A stretch of DNA of 51,007 nt, taken from assembly GCA_035263105.1 (NCBI GenBank), contig DATFRO010000087.1, positions 1-51,007 of the forward strand. The letters run 5' to 3'. The notes under the pieces were generated by a model. It saw only the letters and a program-made list of their open reading frames with translations. It ran no database searches and was not told the DNA's origin. This DNA comes from DATBVX01 sp035263105. GTDB taxonomy: Bacteria; Pseudomonadota; Gammaproteobacteria; Steroidobacterales; Steroidobacteraceae. Within the stretch, counting starts at the first letter, position 1, and every line of letters begins with the position of its first letter. The translations under genes and the position numbers were made by a program. Positions 42,003-50,614 of this stretch are shown here, piece by piece.

Positions 42003-42753
42003 CGGTTCGCTCGCGCTTGTGCTGCCCGCTTCCCGCCTTGCGGCGCTTGCCCTGGATTGCAGTGAGGAGCCCCCGCAGGATGTTCACTTCGTTCTGATCG
42101 AGCTCCGCTCGCATCAGCACGCGCCGGATGCGGCTCATGAGATGCGTCCCGGCCGGCGTGCGGTCGGCGAAGCCCACTTCGGCCATCACCTCTTCGAAAT
42201 GTGCGCGCAGGCGCTCGACTTCCGAGGCGGAAGCGAGTGCCGTGTCGCGCGCGGCCGGAGCGACGCTCGCGCCACGCACGACGTGCAACTCGTACGCGAC
42301 GATCTGCACCGCCATCGCGAGGTTCAGCGACTCGTACTCGGGGTTGGCCGGAATCCGGATCAGCCAGTTGCAGCGAGCGATCTCGTCGTTGGTGAGCCCG
42401 ACGCGTTCGGAACCGAACAGGATCGCGACGCGCGAGTCCCGTGCGGCAGCGACGATGCGTGGCGCGGCCTCGCGCGGTGAGAGCGCTTCGAAGTGCTGCA
42501 TGCGCGGACGTGCCGTCGCCCCGACCACCAGGCCGCAGTCCGCGATCGCGCCTTCGAGACTCGTGTGGATCTGCGCCGCCGCCAGCACATCGGCGGCACC
42601 GGAAGCGCGCGCCGTGGCCTCGGCGCTCGGAAAGTTCTGCGGACGCACCAGCGCCAAGTCGTCGAGCGCCATGTTCTTCAGCGCGCGCGCCGCGGCCCCG
42701 ATGTTGCCCGGGTGAGTGGTGTCGATGAGAACGATGCGAATGGCTGAAGACAT
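41995..42753 (-). CDS. trmJ: tRNA (cytidine/uridine-32-2'-O-)-methyltransferase TrmJ
   Basis: TrmJ is a SPOUT enzyme that 2'-O-methylates position 32 of several tRNAs. The 252-residue product has the family signatures IVLIDTTHPGNIGAAARAL, ILFGSERVGLTNDEI and ESLNLAMAVQIVAYEL. These supply the SAM-binding knot, and a C-terminal extension (RIRRVLMRAELDQNEVNILRG) follows. I start at 42753, giving a normal length; the frame to 42792 has no added support. It is divergent from suhB, as in many gammaproteobacteria, with 93 bases between. Overlap with iscS implies co-expression; no iscR lies between them. Confidence 0.95.
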   Translation of the reverse strand: MSSAIRIVLIDTTHPGNIGAAARALKNMALDDLALVRPQNFPSAEATARASGAADVLAAAQIHTSLEGAIADCGLVVGATARPRMQHFEALSPREAAPRIVAAARDSRVAILFGSERVGLTNDEIARCNWLIRIPANPEYESLNLAMAVQIVAYELHVVRGASVAPAARDTALASASEVERLRAHFEEVMAEVGFADRTPAGTHLMSRIRRVLMRAELDQNEVNILRGLLTAIQGKRRKAGSGQHKRERTDA

Positions 42754-42774
42754 CCTGTACGCGCCGATCGTGGC

Positions 42775-42802
42775 CTGACGAGCGATACGCATCTGCTATT
42801 CT
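42775..42802 (+). promoter_or_regulatory. Candidate suhB promoter with overlapping trmJ -10
   Basis: CTGACG (42775-42780) and TATTCT (42797-42802) are 16 bases apart and lead to suhB with a leader of about 38 bases. On the other strand TAGAAT (42798-42803, five of six) overlaps the same bases and could serve trmJ. The -35 for trmJ is poor. Shared -10 boxes would make the two promoters compete. Confidence 0.4.
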
Positions 42803-42846
42803 AGCGGCTCGATTTTCCCACCGACATCGAGTTCCGCAGCCCCCGC

Positions 42847-43647
42847 ATGCAACCCCTCCTCAACATCGCAGTGCGCGCCGCGCGCAAGGCCGGCGACCTG
42901 ATCATGCGGAGCCTCCCGCGGCTCGAGTCCATCCAGGTCGCGAGCAAGGGCCGCAACGACTTCGTCACCGACGTCGATCGCCTCGCCGAGCAGGAGATCA
43001 TCAACACCATCCGCCGCGCACATCCCGATCACGGCGTGCTCGCCGAAGAGAGCGGACGCAGCGGGAGCGATGAATTCGTCTGGATCATCGATCCGCTCGA
43101 TGGCACGACCAACTTCGTGCACGGCTTTCCGACGTTCGCGGTTTCCATCGCGCTCGAGCACCGCGGGCGCCTGGAACAGGCCGTCGTCTACGACCCGATG
43201 CGCCAGGAGCTGTTCACGGCTTCGCGCGGCACCGGCGCACTGCTCGACGGGCGTCGCATCCGCGTCAGCAATCACCGCGGCCTCGAGGGCGCGCTCATCG
43301 GCACCGGTTTTCCGTACCGCGAGAATGCGCGCTGGCTGGAAAGCTATGTCGCGATGCTGAAGACCGTGATGTCGCTGACCGCGGGCATCCGCCGACCCGG
43401 CTCCGCAGCGCTCGATCTCTCTTATGTCGCGGCAGGACGACTGGACGGCTTCTGGGAGATCGGCCTGCACCCCTGGGACACGGCCGCGGGCTCACTGCTG
43501 ATTCTCGAAGCCGGCGGACTCATCGGCACGCTGACCGGAGCCGAGTACAAGCAAGGCGGCAACATCATCGCGGGCAGTCCGAAGGTGTACTCCGCTCTGG
43601 TCGAGTGCCTCGCGCCGCACATCCCGGCGGAACTGCGCGAGAGTTGA
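42847..43647 (+). CDS. suhB: Inositol monophosphatase family protein SuhB
   Basis: SuhB is an inositol monophosphatase and, in E. coli, also part of the rRNA antitermination complex. The 266-residue protein has the metal triad of the family: E67 in LAEESG, D82 and D85 in IDPLDGTTNF, and the late WDTAAGSLLILEAGG. All are intact, so the phosphatase should be active. Whether it supports ribosomal RNA transcription cannot be read from sequence. It is divergent from trmJ. The gap of 132 bases to the permease follows. Confidence 0.96.
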   Translation: MQPLLNIAVRAARKAGDLIMRSLPRLESIQVASKGRNDFVTDVDRLAEQEIINTIRRAHPDHGVLAEESGRSGSDEFVWIIDPLDGTTNFVHGFPTFAVSIALEHRGRLEQAVVYDPMRQELFTASRGTGALLDGRRIRVSNHRGLEGALIGTGFPYRENARWLESYVAMLKTVMSLTAGIRRPGSAALDLSYVAAGRLDGFWEIGLHPWDTAAGSLLILEAGGLIGTLTGAEYKQGGNIIAGSPKVYSALVECLAPHIPAELRES

Positions 43648-43725
43648 CGCCGCTTTCACCAACCGCACGTGCCGCGTGCCGGTTCGCGAAGCACCACTCG
43701 CTCGCAATCATTCAGACCCTAGAGT

Positions 43726-43742
43726 ACATTGCGCCGCAATGT
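43726..43742. promoter_or_regulatory. Perfect palindrome upstream of the APC permease
   Basis: ACATTGC and GCAATGT form a perfect 7-base inverted repeat with a 3-base centre, 38 bases before the permease ATG. Its dimension suits a dimeric repressor operator, and TACATT at its left edge could be a -10 box. A hairpin in the leader is also possible. No regulator gene lies adjacent. Confidence 0.4.
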
Positions 43743-43779
43743 GCGCCCGGCGTGCGCAACCTATCGGGGAGCGAACCGC

Positions 43780-45162
43780 ATGAGTCTGTTCAGAACCAAG
43801 CCGATCGGCGACTGCAACGCGGACACGGGCCTCAAGCGTGCGCTCACCGCGTTCGATCTCACGCTGCTCGGCATCGGCGCCATCATCGGCGCCGGCATCT
43901 TCGTGCTGACCGGCATTGCGGCGGCAACGAAGGCCGGACCTGCGATCGTGATCTCGTATGTGATCGCGGGCGGCGTCTGCGCGCTGGCGGCACTCTCGTA
44001 CGCCGAGCTCGCGGCGGCGGTGGGTGGCTCCGGCAGCGCGTACGGCTATGCGTACGCAGGCCTCGGTGAGGTGATCGCGTGGATCATCGGCTGGGCCCTG
44101 ATGCTCGAATACGGCATCGCCGTCTCTGCCGTGGCGATCGGCTGGTCCGGCTACTTCGGCAACGCCATGCAGGCGCTCGGCATTCCGGTACCTGCGGTCA
44201 TCGCCACCGCGCCGCACGTCGGCCAGGGTGGCCTCGTGAATCTTCCGGCGATGGGCATCATCGCTGCGTTGACGGTCCTGCTGTGCGCCGGCGTCACGGC
44301 CAGCAAGTGGGTGAACACCGCGGCCGTGTTGATCAAGCTCGCGGTGGTGATCCTCTTCATCTTCGTCGCGGTCGGGCACGTCAAGACCGAGAACTGGCAT
44401 CCGTTCATGCCCTTCCAGTTCGACGGCGTGATGAACGGCGCTTCATTGATCTTCTTCGCGTACATCGGCTTCGATGCGGTGTCGACCGCCGCGGAGGAAG
44501 CGCGCAATCCGCAGCGTGACCTGCCGATCGGCATCATCGCCTCGCTCTGCATCTGCACGGTCCTGTACATCCTGGTGGCGGGCCTGCTGACCGGCATCGC
44601 GCACTACACGACGCTCAACAATCCGTCGCCGGTGGCGCAGGCGATGCTGAGCCTCGGGTTCACTTCGTTTGCCGGCGTGATCGCCTTCGGCGCCATCGCG
44701 GGACTCACCACCGTCATGCTGGTGGTGTTCTACGGGCAGACGCGCATCCTGCTGGCGATGTCGCGCGACGGCCTGCTGCCGAAGATGTTTTCCTACATCC
44801 ATCCGCGCAGCAAGACACCGGTCCCGGTGATCATCGGCACCGGCACGATCCTCGCGATCATCGCCGGATTTGCGCCGATCGGAACCGTCGCGGAGATGGC
44901 GAACATCGGCACGCTCGCCGCGTTCGTCGCGGTGTGCATCGGCGTGGTGGTGTTGCGCAAGAAGCGGCCGGACCTGCATCGACCGTTCAAGACGCCCTTC
45001 ATGCCGGTGGTCCCGATCCTCGGCGTGCTCGGGTGCCTGTGGCTGATGAGCCACCTGGGCAAGAACACCTGGACCTACTTTGCGATCTGGATGACCTTCG
45101 GTCTCATCGTGTACTTCCTGTACTCGATGCGCTCGAGCGTCCTCGCGCGCCAGGCCGAGTAA
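43780..45162 (+). CDS. APC-superfamily amino acid permease
   Basis: The 460-residue protein is an amino acid-polyamine-organocation transporter with about 12 membrane helices. The helix-1 substrate signature IGAIIGAGIFVLTG is at about 32-45, followed by SYAELAAAVGGSGSAYGYAY and FAYIGFDAVSTAAEEARNPQRDLP. This pattern matches cationic-amino-acid-type (YfnA-like) permeases. Substrate is not certain. I start at 43780 with GGGGAG nine bases upstream; a TTG at 43729 would add 17 unsupported residues. No hut gene is near, so a histidine-transport role is only a possibility. It converges on terC. Confidence 0.93.
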   Translation: MSLFRTKPIGDCNADTGLKRALTAFDLTLLGIGAIIGAGIFVLTGIAAATKAGPAIVISYVIAGGVCALAALSYAELAAAVGGSGSAYGYAYAGLGEVIAWIIGWALMLEYGIAVSAVAIGWSGYFGNAMQALGIPVPAVIATAPHVGQGGLVNLPAMGIIAALTVLLCAGVTASKWVNTAAVLIKLAVVILFIFVAVGHVKTENWHPFMPFQFDGVMNGASLIFFAYIGFDAVSTAAEEARNPQRDLPIGIIASLCICTVLYILVAGLLTGIAHYTTLNNPSPVAQAMLSLGFTSFAGVIAFGAIAGLTTVMLVVFYGQTRILLAMSRDGLLPKMFSYIHPRSKTPVPVIIGTGTILAIIAGFAPIGTVAEMANIGTLAAFVAVCIGVVVLRKKRPDLHRPFKTPFMPVVPILGVLGCLWLMSHLGKNTWTYFAIWMTFGLIVYFLYSMRSSVLARQAE

Positions 45163-45171
45163 CCCGCGGTT

Positions 45172-46164
45172 TCAGTCGTGCTTCTTCGGCGGCGCGTCCG
45201 CAGGCGCGTCGCTGCGCGGCTTGATCAGCATCGAGGCCAGCACTCCCGCGGCCAGCACACTGAGGATGACCCCGAGCGAGATCAGGTTCGGGATGTGGTA
45301 GTGAAGCGCGAGTGTCATCTTCACGCCGACGAACGCCAGGATCAGCACCAGCGAGTACTTCACGAAGCGGAACTGCTCCATGAGGCCCGCGATCGCGAAG
45401 TACAGCGCGCGCAGGCCCAGGATCGCGAACGCATTCGAGGTGAAGACGATGAAGGAATCCTGCGTGACCGCGAGGATCGCCGGGATCGAGTCCACCGCGA
45501 ACACCACGTCGGCGAAATCGACGAGGAGCAGCGCGACGAAGAGTGGCGTGGCCGCCAGCCTGCCATCAAGTCGCGTGAAAAAGCGCTGCCCATCGAGGTG
45601 CTCACTCACCGGAAAGACGGCGCGCACCGCGCGCACCACGTAGCTCCTGCTCGGGTCGTACTGGCCTTCGTCGCTCTTCAGCATGCGTAGCGCCGAGAGC
45701 AGCAGGATTCCGCCGAACACGTAGAACATCCAGTCGAAGGCATGGATGAGCGCCGTGCCGGTGGCGATCATCGCGCCGCGCAGCACGATCGCGCCGACGA
45801 TGCCCCAGAAGAGCACGCGGTACTGGAATTTCGGCGGCACGCGCAGGTACGAGAAGATCAGCGCGATGACGAAGATGTTGTCGACCGAGAGCGACCACTC
45901 GAGGACGTATCCGGTCACGAACGCGACCACCGCGTCGCGACCGTACGACTGACCGCCCTCCCCCGGGTTCCAGTCGAACCAGCGGTTCTCGTACAGCCCG
46001 TACACGAGCAGTGCGAAGCCGAGGGCGACGACGATCCAGCCGAACGTCGCCTTGAGCGCCTGGCGGACGCTGAGCTCGTCGGCCTCGCGATGCAGGACAC
46101 CGAGGTCGAGCCACAGCAGGGCGAAGAAGATCGCGAGGAAAGAGCACCAGACGACGAGGTTCAA
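45172..46164 (-). CDS. TerC-family integral membrane protein
   Basis: TerC proteins (Alx, YgdQ and relatives) are multi-pass inner-membrane proteins implicated in manganese export and metalation of secreted proteins, and named from tellurite loci. This 330-residue product has about nine helices and the two signature acidic motifs: LEWSLSVDNIFVIALIF and DFADVVFAVDSIPAILAVT. I choose the TTG at 46164 because GGGGAGAA lies six bases upstream and the next residues match the family start; the longer reading to 46212 is unsupported. It follows secF by 76 bases and converges on the permease. Metal specificity is unknown. Confidence 0.9.
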   Translation of the reverse strand: MNLVVWCSFLAIFFALLWLDLGVLHREADELSVRQALKATFGWIVVALGFALLVYGLYENRWFDWNPGEGGQSYGRDAVVAFVTGYVLEWSLSVDNIFVIALIFSYLRVPPKFQYRVLFWGIVGAIVLRGAMIATGTALIHAFDWMFYVFGGILLLSALRMLKSDEGQYDPSRSYVVRAVRAVFPVSEHLDGQRFFTRLDGRLAATPLFVALLLVDFADVVFAVDSIPAILAVTQDSFIVFTSNAFAILGLRALYFAIAGLMEQFRFVKYSLVLILAFVGVKMTLALHYHIPNLISLGVILSVLAAGVLASMLIKPRSDAPADAPPKKHD

Positions 46165-46240
46165 CGCGACTTCTCCCCGACATGAGCCAACGCCCCGCGC
46201 GGGACGCGGCACGCCCGGCGCGGCCGCCGCGCGTCAGCCG

Positions 46241-47176
46241 TCACGGAAGGTCGTCGACCGGGCCCTTGCTCTTGCGCGTGGACAGGAGGTCGAGCGCGGA
46301 GAGGCCCAGGTCGAGCGCGGACGCACTGGCGATATAGATCGAGGAGTAGGTGCCGACGATGATGCCGACCAGGAACGCGGTGGCGAAACCGCGCAGCGTC
46401 TCGCCGCCGAGCACGAGCAGCGTCGTGACGACGATCGAGGTCGCACCGTGCGTGATTACGGTACGCGACAGCGTTTGGTTGATGGCCGCATCGAGCACTT
46501 CCGCCGGTGGTGCGCCGCGCATCAGCGGAAAGCGTTCGCGCGCACGGTCGAACACGACGACCGTGTCGTTGATCTGGTATCCGACCACCGCCAGCACCGC
46601 GGCGAGCACGGTGAGGTCGAAGGTCATCCGGGTGACCGCGAAAAATCCCAGGATGATGACGGGCGTGTGCAGCGCCGCCAGGATCGCGCCGCAGCTCAGC
46701 TTGAATTCGAAGCGGAACCACAGGTACGCCATGATGAAGATGAAGGTGAAGAGCATCGCGAGATAGCCCTTCTGGCGCAGTTCCTCGCCCACCTGAGGGC
46801 CGACCACGTCGACGCGGCGCAACTCGACGCCGGGATCCACCGTCTTCAGCGCCTCGATGATGCGCGTGCCGATCACGTTGCCGCTCATGCCTTCGTGCGG
46901 CTCGAGCCGGATCACCACGTCGCGCGAGGTGCCGAAATTCTGCGTCTGGGCTTCCGGAAACCCGGCCTGCGAGAGCGCGTGGCGTGACTTGTCGAGGTCC
47001 GCGGCCTTGGGGAAGTTCACTTCCACGGCGACACCGCCGGTGAAGTCGATGCCGTAGTTCAGCCCGGGGTGAACCAGCGCCATGATCGAGGCGACGATCA
47101 GCGAGGCGGAAATCGCGTAGCAGAACTTCCGCGACGCCATGAAGCGGATGCGTGTGACCTTGTGGAAAAATTCCAT
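46241..47176 (-). CDS. secF: Protein translocase subunit SecF
   Basis: SecF with SecD uses the proton gradient to pull proteins through SecYEG. The 311-residue protein has six helices and the conserved VNYGIDFTGGV-type motif as LNYGIDFTGGVAVEV. It also has a periplasmic loop and the typical VVGYQINDTVVVFDRARE and TLSRTVITHGATS segments. Length is normal. The start at 47176 follows secD by 15 bases, so the two are a unit. A basic tail ends in KSKGPVDDLP. Confidence 0.96.
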   Translation of the reverse strand: MEFFHKVTRIRFMASRKFCYAISASLIVASIMALVHPGLNYGIDFTGGVAVEVNFPKAADLDKSRHALSQAGFPEAQTQNFGTSRDVVIRLEPHEGMSGNVIGTRIIEALKTVDPGVELRRVDVVGPQVGEELRQKGYLAMLFTFIFIMAYLWFRFEFKLSCGAILAALHTPVIILGFFAVTRMTFDLTVLAAVLAVVGYQINDTVVVFDRARERFPLMRGAPPAEVLDAAINQTLSRTVITHGATSIVVTTLLVLGGETLRGFATAFLVGIIVGTYSSIYIASASALDLGLSALDLLSTRKSKGPVDDLP

Positions 47177-47191
47177 CGCTTTATCCGCTCC

Positions 47192-49078
47192 TCAGATCGA
47201 CAGGCGCTCGACGCGCGCCCGGCCGCCGTAGATCGCGTTGATCAGCGCGCGGCTGCCGAGCAATGCCGTGAACAGCGTCGTCAGGATGCCGAGGCACAAG
47301 GCGACCGCGAAACCCTTGATCGGGCCGGTACCGAGCACGAACAGCACCACTCCGGCGATCAGCGAGGTGATGTTCGAGTCCGCGATGGCCGAGAACGCCT
47401 TGTCGAACCCGGCCTGGATAGCCGCGAGCGGCGAATTGCCGTTGCGCAACTCCTCGCGGATACGCTCGTAGATGAGGATGTTGGCGTCCACCGCCATCGC
47501 GACCGTGAGCACGATGCCCGCGATACCCGGCAGCGTGAGCGCCGCCTGCAGCAACGTGAGCAACGCGACCAGCAACACCACGTTGAACGTGAGCACGAGG
47601 TTCGCAATCCAGCCGAAGGCCTTGTAGTAGATCGCCATGAACGCGAAGAGCAGCAGGCTCCCGACCAGCAGCGCGTGGACACCGCGCGTGATGTTGTCCT
47701 GGCCGAGGCTCGGACCGATCGCGCGCTCCTCGACCGCGTAGAGAGGCGCGGCCAGGGAGCCGGCGCGCAGCAGTAACGCCAGCGAGCGGGCTTCCGCCAT
47801 CTTGAGGCCGCTGATCTGGAAGCTGTTGGAGAACACGCCACGAATGGTCGCGGTGTTGATTACGTGCTCTTCGGTGCTGTCGACCGGCACGCTCTGGCCA
47901 TCACGCGTGACGTACTTGCGCACCTTTTCGATGAACACGACCGCCATCGGCCGATTGAGGTTCGCCTGGGTGGTCTTGAGCATCTCGGCGGCGCCGCGCG
48001 CGTCGAGGCGTACCGCCACCACCGGGCCTTCCTGCGGATCGATGTGCGACTTGGCGTCGGTGAGCTGATCGCCGGTCACGATGACGTCGCGCTTGAGCAG
48101 CACTGGCCGCTTGTCCTGCGTGTAGTAGAGCTTGGTGCCGAGCGGCGCACTGCCGCGTCGCGCCGCTTCGTACGGATCGTTCGAAGTGTCGGCGAGCCGG
48201 AACTCGAGGGTCGCGGTCTTGCCGAGGATGTCCTTGACCTCGGCGGAGTTCTGCACGCCGGGCAGCTGCACGGCGATGCGATCGAGGCCCTGGCGCTGCA
48301 CGATCGGCTCGCTCACGCCGAGTTCGTTCACGCGATTGCGCAGCGTGGTGATGTTCTGCTGGATCGCGTAGTCCTGGCGCTCCTTGATCTGCTGCGGCGA
48401 GAGTCGCGTGATCAGCGTGGGCGCTCCCGTGCTGTCATCGATGTTGAACGCCATGTCGCGATTGGCCTTGCTGAGCGCGGCACGCGCGGCTTCGAGGTTC
48501 GCCGGATCGCGCAGCACGATGCGCACGGCGTTCGGATCGCGGTCCTGCGCGGTCGGCTGACCGCCCTTGCCGGCCTCGACGCTCTGGTACGGGATGCGCT
48601 CATCGCGCAGCGTGCGGCGGAAATCCTGCTCGAGCCGATCCAGCACCTGCTTGACGGCGCCCTCGACATCGACCTGGTACAGCAGGTACAGGCCGCCGCG
48701 CAGGTCGAGACCGAGATTCATCGGCCGCATGCCGATGGCGCGCAGCGCCTTGGGAGTGCGCGGTGCGCTCGTGAGCGCCACGATGTAGGTATCGGACAGC
48801 GACTCGGAGATCAGGTCGCGTGCCTGCAGCTGCTCCGGGACGCGATTGAAGCGGATCGCGAGCTTGCCGTCCTCGAGATAGCTGTCGGCGAACGCCACTT
48901 GCTTGCCGCGCAGGAACTCTTCGACTGCGCGTTGTTGGGTCGGCGTGATCGCGTCGTAGTTGCGCGCGGCGAGTTGCACCGCCGGGTCGGTACCGAAGAG
49001 GTTCGGGATCGCGAACAGGATCCCGAGGATCAGGGCCAGGACGACCGTGATCGACTTCCAGCGCGGGAATTGCGTCAT
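47192..49078 (-). CDS. secD: Protein translocase subunit SecD
   Basis: SecD is the larger partner of SecF in the proton-driven translocation aid. The 628-residue product has an N-terminal helix at about 9-27, a long periplasmic P1 region to about 440 (including GLDLRGGLYLLYQVDVEGA), and five C-terminal helices. The conserved C-terminal motifs are GIAGIVLTVAMAVDANILIYERIREE and AIADSNITSLIAG. Length and motifs are normal. The start at 49078 follows yajC by 22 bases. Confidence 0.97.
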   Translation of the reverse strand: MTQFPRWKSITVVLALILGILFAIPNLFGTDPAVQLAARNYDAITPTQQRAVEEFLRGKQVAFADSYLEDGKLAIRFNRVPEQLQARDLISESLSDTYIVALTSAPRTPKALRAIGMRPMNLGLDLRGGLYLLYQVDVEGAVKQVLDRLEQDFRRTLRDERIPYQSVEAGKGGQPTAQDRDPNAVRIVLRDPANLEAARAALSKANRDMAFNIDDSTGAPTLITRLSPQQIKERQDYAIQQNITTLRNRVNELGVSEPIVQRQGLDRIAVQLPGVQNSAEVKDILGKTATLEFRLADTSNDPYEAARRGSAPLGTKLYYTQDKRPVLLKRDVIVTGDQLTDAKSHIDPQEGPVVAVRLDARGAAEMLKTTQANLNRPMAVVFIEKVRKYVTRDGQSVPVDSTEEHVINTATIRGVFSNSFQISGLKMAEARSLALLLRAGSLAAPLYAVEERAIGPSLGQDNITRGVHALLVGSLLLFAFMAIYYKAFGWIANLVLTFNVVLLVALLTLLQAALTLPGIAGIVLTVAMAVDANILIYERIREELRNGNSPLAAIQAGFDKAFSAIADSNITSLIAGVVLFVLGTGPIKGFAVALCLGILTTLFTALLGSRALINAIYGGRARVERLSI

Positions 49079-49100
49079 CGGCTTGGCGTTCCCTTACCGC

Positions 49101-49433
49101 TCAGGCGCTCTTGAAAGTGCCCTTCGGCATCAGCCCGGACACCTGGCCCTTCTGGATCTTGAGCCGCACGCCGTCCGCGACTTCCACCGTGATGAAGTTG
49201 TCACCGATCTCGGTGATGCGGCCGAGGATGCCGCCGCTGGTCACGACCTCGTCGCCGGTGGCGAGCGCCGACAGCATCGCGCGGTGCTCCTTGGCGCGCT
49301 TGCTCTGCGGCCGGATCAGCATGAAGTAGAAGATGGCGAAGAACAGCCCCATCAGGATGACGAAATTGATCATCCCCCCGGGCTGCCCGGGCGCCGCGCC
49401 CTGCGCCCACGCGTTCTCGATCAGGAAACTCAT
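49101..49433 (-). CDS. yajC: Sec translocase accessory protein YajC
   Basis: YajC is a small single-pass membrane protein that associates with SecDF. The 110-residue product has one helix at about 20-42 (NFVILMGLFFAIFYFML) followed by the signature IRPQSKRAKEHR and a soluble domain with GDEVVTSGGILGRITEI. Length is typical. A consensus -10 lies 62 bases upstream, overlapping the tgt stop. Order tgt-yajC-secD-secF is conserved in gammaproteobacteria. Confidence 0.95.
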   Translation of the reverse strand: MSFLIENAWAQGAAPGQPGGMINFVILMGLFFAIFYFMLIRPQSKRAKEHRAMLSALATGDEVVTSGGILGRITEIGDNFITVEVADGVRLKIQKGQVSGLMPKGTFKSA

Positions 49434-49494
49434 GGTGACACCTTCGACTCGTTGGCCCGTCTTGTTGGCGACGGTCTGGCAAAAAGAGCGCGAT

Positions 49495-49500
49495 ATTATA
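49495..49500 (-). promoter_or_regulatory. Consensus -10 (TATAAT) for yajC-secDF, overlapping the tgt stop codon
   Basis: A perfect TATAAT on the minus strand spans the tgt stop codon and is preceded directly by CTG, near-extended -10 context. No good -35 is found at 16-18 bases. Initiation near 49488 gives a leader of about 55 bases. It would supply yajC-secDF independently of queA-tgt. Confidence 0.5.
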
Positions 49501-50614
49501 CAGAAGCGTCCTCAAGCTGCTGCCCGGCGCGAAAACCCCGTGCAAATTCCCTCAGCCGGCCCTGTTCGATGGCCGTACGCAGGTCCGCCATCAGCCGCAG
49601 GTAGAAGAAGAGGTTGTGGATCGTATTGAGGCGCGAGGCGAGGATCTCGCCCGCCTGGTCGAGATGGCGCAGGTAGGCACGGCTGTAGTGACGGCAGGAG
49701 TAACAAGTACAGGCCTCATCCAGCGGTCGGGTGTCCTCGCGATACGCGCTGTTACGAATGTTGACCACGCCATGCGACGTAAACAGGTGACCGTTACGCG
49801 CATGGCGCGTCGGCATCACGCAATCGAAAAGGTCGATCCCGCGCTCGACCGCCGCGACGATGTCCTCGGGCCGGCCGACCCCCATCAGGTAGCGCGGGCG
49901 ATCGGCGGGCAGCAACCCGGTCGTGTGCTCGAGCACCGCGATCCGTTCCTCCGCCGATTCGCCCACCGCGAGGCCGCCCACCGCGTAACCGTCGAACCCG
50001 ATCGCACGCAATCCCTCCACCGAGGCGCTGCGCAACGGGTCGTGCACGCCGCCCTGCACGATGCCGAACAGCGTCCCGGGCGGAGCGTCCGCGTAATACG
50101 CCGACCGGCTGCGCGCAGCCCAGCGCAGTGACAGTTCCATCGAAGCGCGCGCTTCGCGTTCGGTCGCCGGATACGGCGTGCACTCATCGAACACCATCGC
50201 AATGTCCGAGCCGAGGTCGCGCTGCACCTGCATGGAGAGCTCGGGGCTGAGGAATACCTCGCTTCCGTCCACCGGCGAGCGAAAGTGCACGCCCTCCTCC
50301 GTCAGCTTGCGACGACTGGCGAGACTGAAGACCTGGAATCCGCCCGAGTCGGTGAGAATCGGGCCGCGCCAATTCATGAAACCGTGCAGTCCGCCGTGCG
50401 CGCGGATCACGGGCGCGCCGGGCCGCAGCATGAGATGGAAGGTGTTGCCCAGGATGATCTGTGCGCCGATCGATTCCAGCTCTTCGGGCGTCATCGCCTT
50501 GACTGTGCCGTACGTGCCGACCGGCATGAACGCGGGGGTCTCCACCACGCCGCGTGAGAACTCGAGCCTTCCGCGCCGCGCGCCTGCGTCCGTCGCCAGC
50601 ACTGCGAACTTCAT
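49496..50614 (-). CDS. tgt: tRNA-guanine(34) transglycosylase (queuine)
   Basis: Tgt exchanges guanine-34 for preQ1 in tRNAs with GUN anticodons, a step of queuosine synthesis. The 372-residue protein has D89 in LTDSGGFQVFSL (catalytic acid/base), the nucleophile Asp in DLFDCVMPTRHARNG, and GIVQGGVHD. The zinc site is CTCYSC with a downstream His in NTIHNLFFY. All are intact. Its ATG overlaps the queA stop as ATGA, so both enzymes of queuosine synthesis are coupled. Confidence 0.97.
   Translation of the reverse strand: MKFAVLATDAGARRGRLEFSRGVVETPAFMPVGTYGTVKAMTPEELESIGAQIILGNTFHLMLRPGAPVIRAHGGLHGFMNWRGPILTDSGGFQVFSLASRRKLTEEGVHFRSPVDGSEVFLSPELSMQVQRDLGSDIAMVFDECTPYPATEREARASMELSLRWAARSRSAYYADAPPGTLFGIVQGGVHDPLRSASVEGLRAIGFDGYAVGGLAVGESAEERIAVLEHTTGLLPADRPRYLMGVGRPEDIVAAVERGIDLFDCVMPTRHARNGHLFTSHGVVNIRNSAYREDTRPLDEACTCYSCRHYSRAYLRHLDQAGEILASRLNTIHNLFFYLRLMADLRTAIEQGRLREFARGFRAGQQLEDASV

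Noticed and set aside
46194..46203. CCCGCGCGGG palindrome behind secF as a terminator
   Set aside because: It is short, has no T-tract and sits in a very GC-rich spacer.
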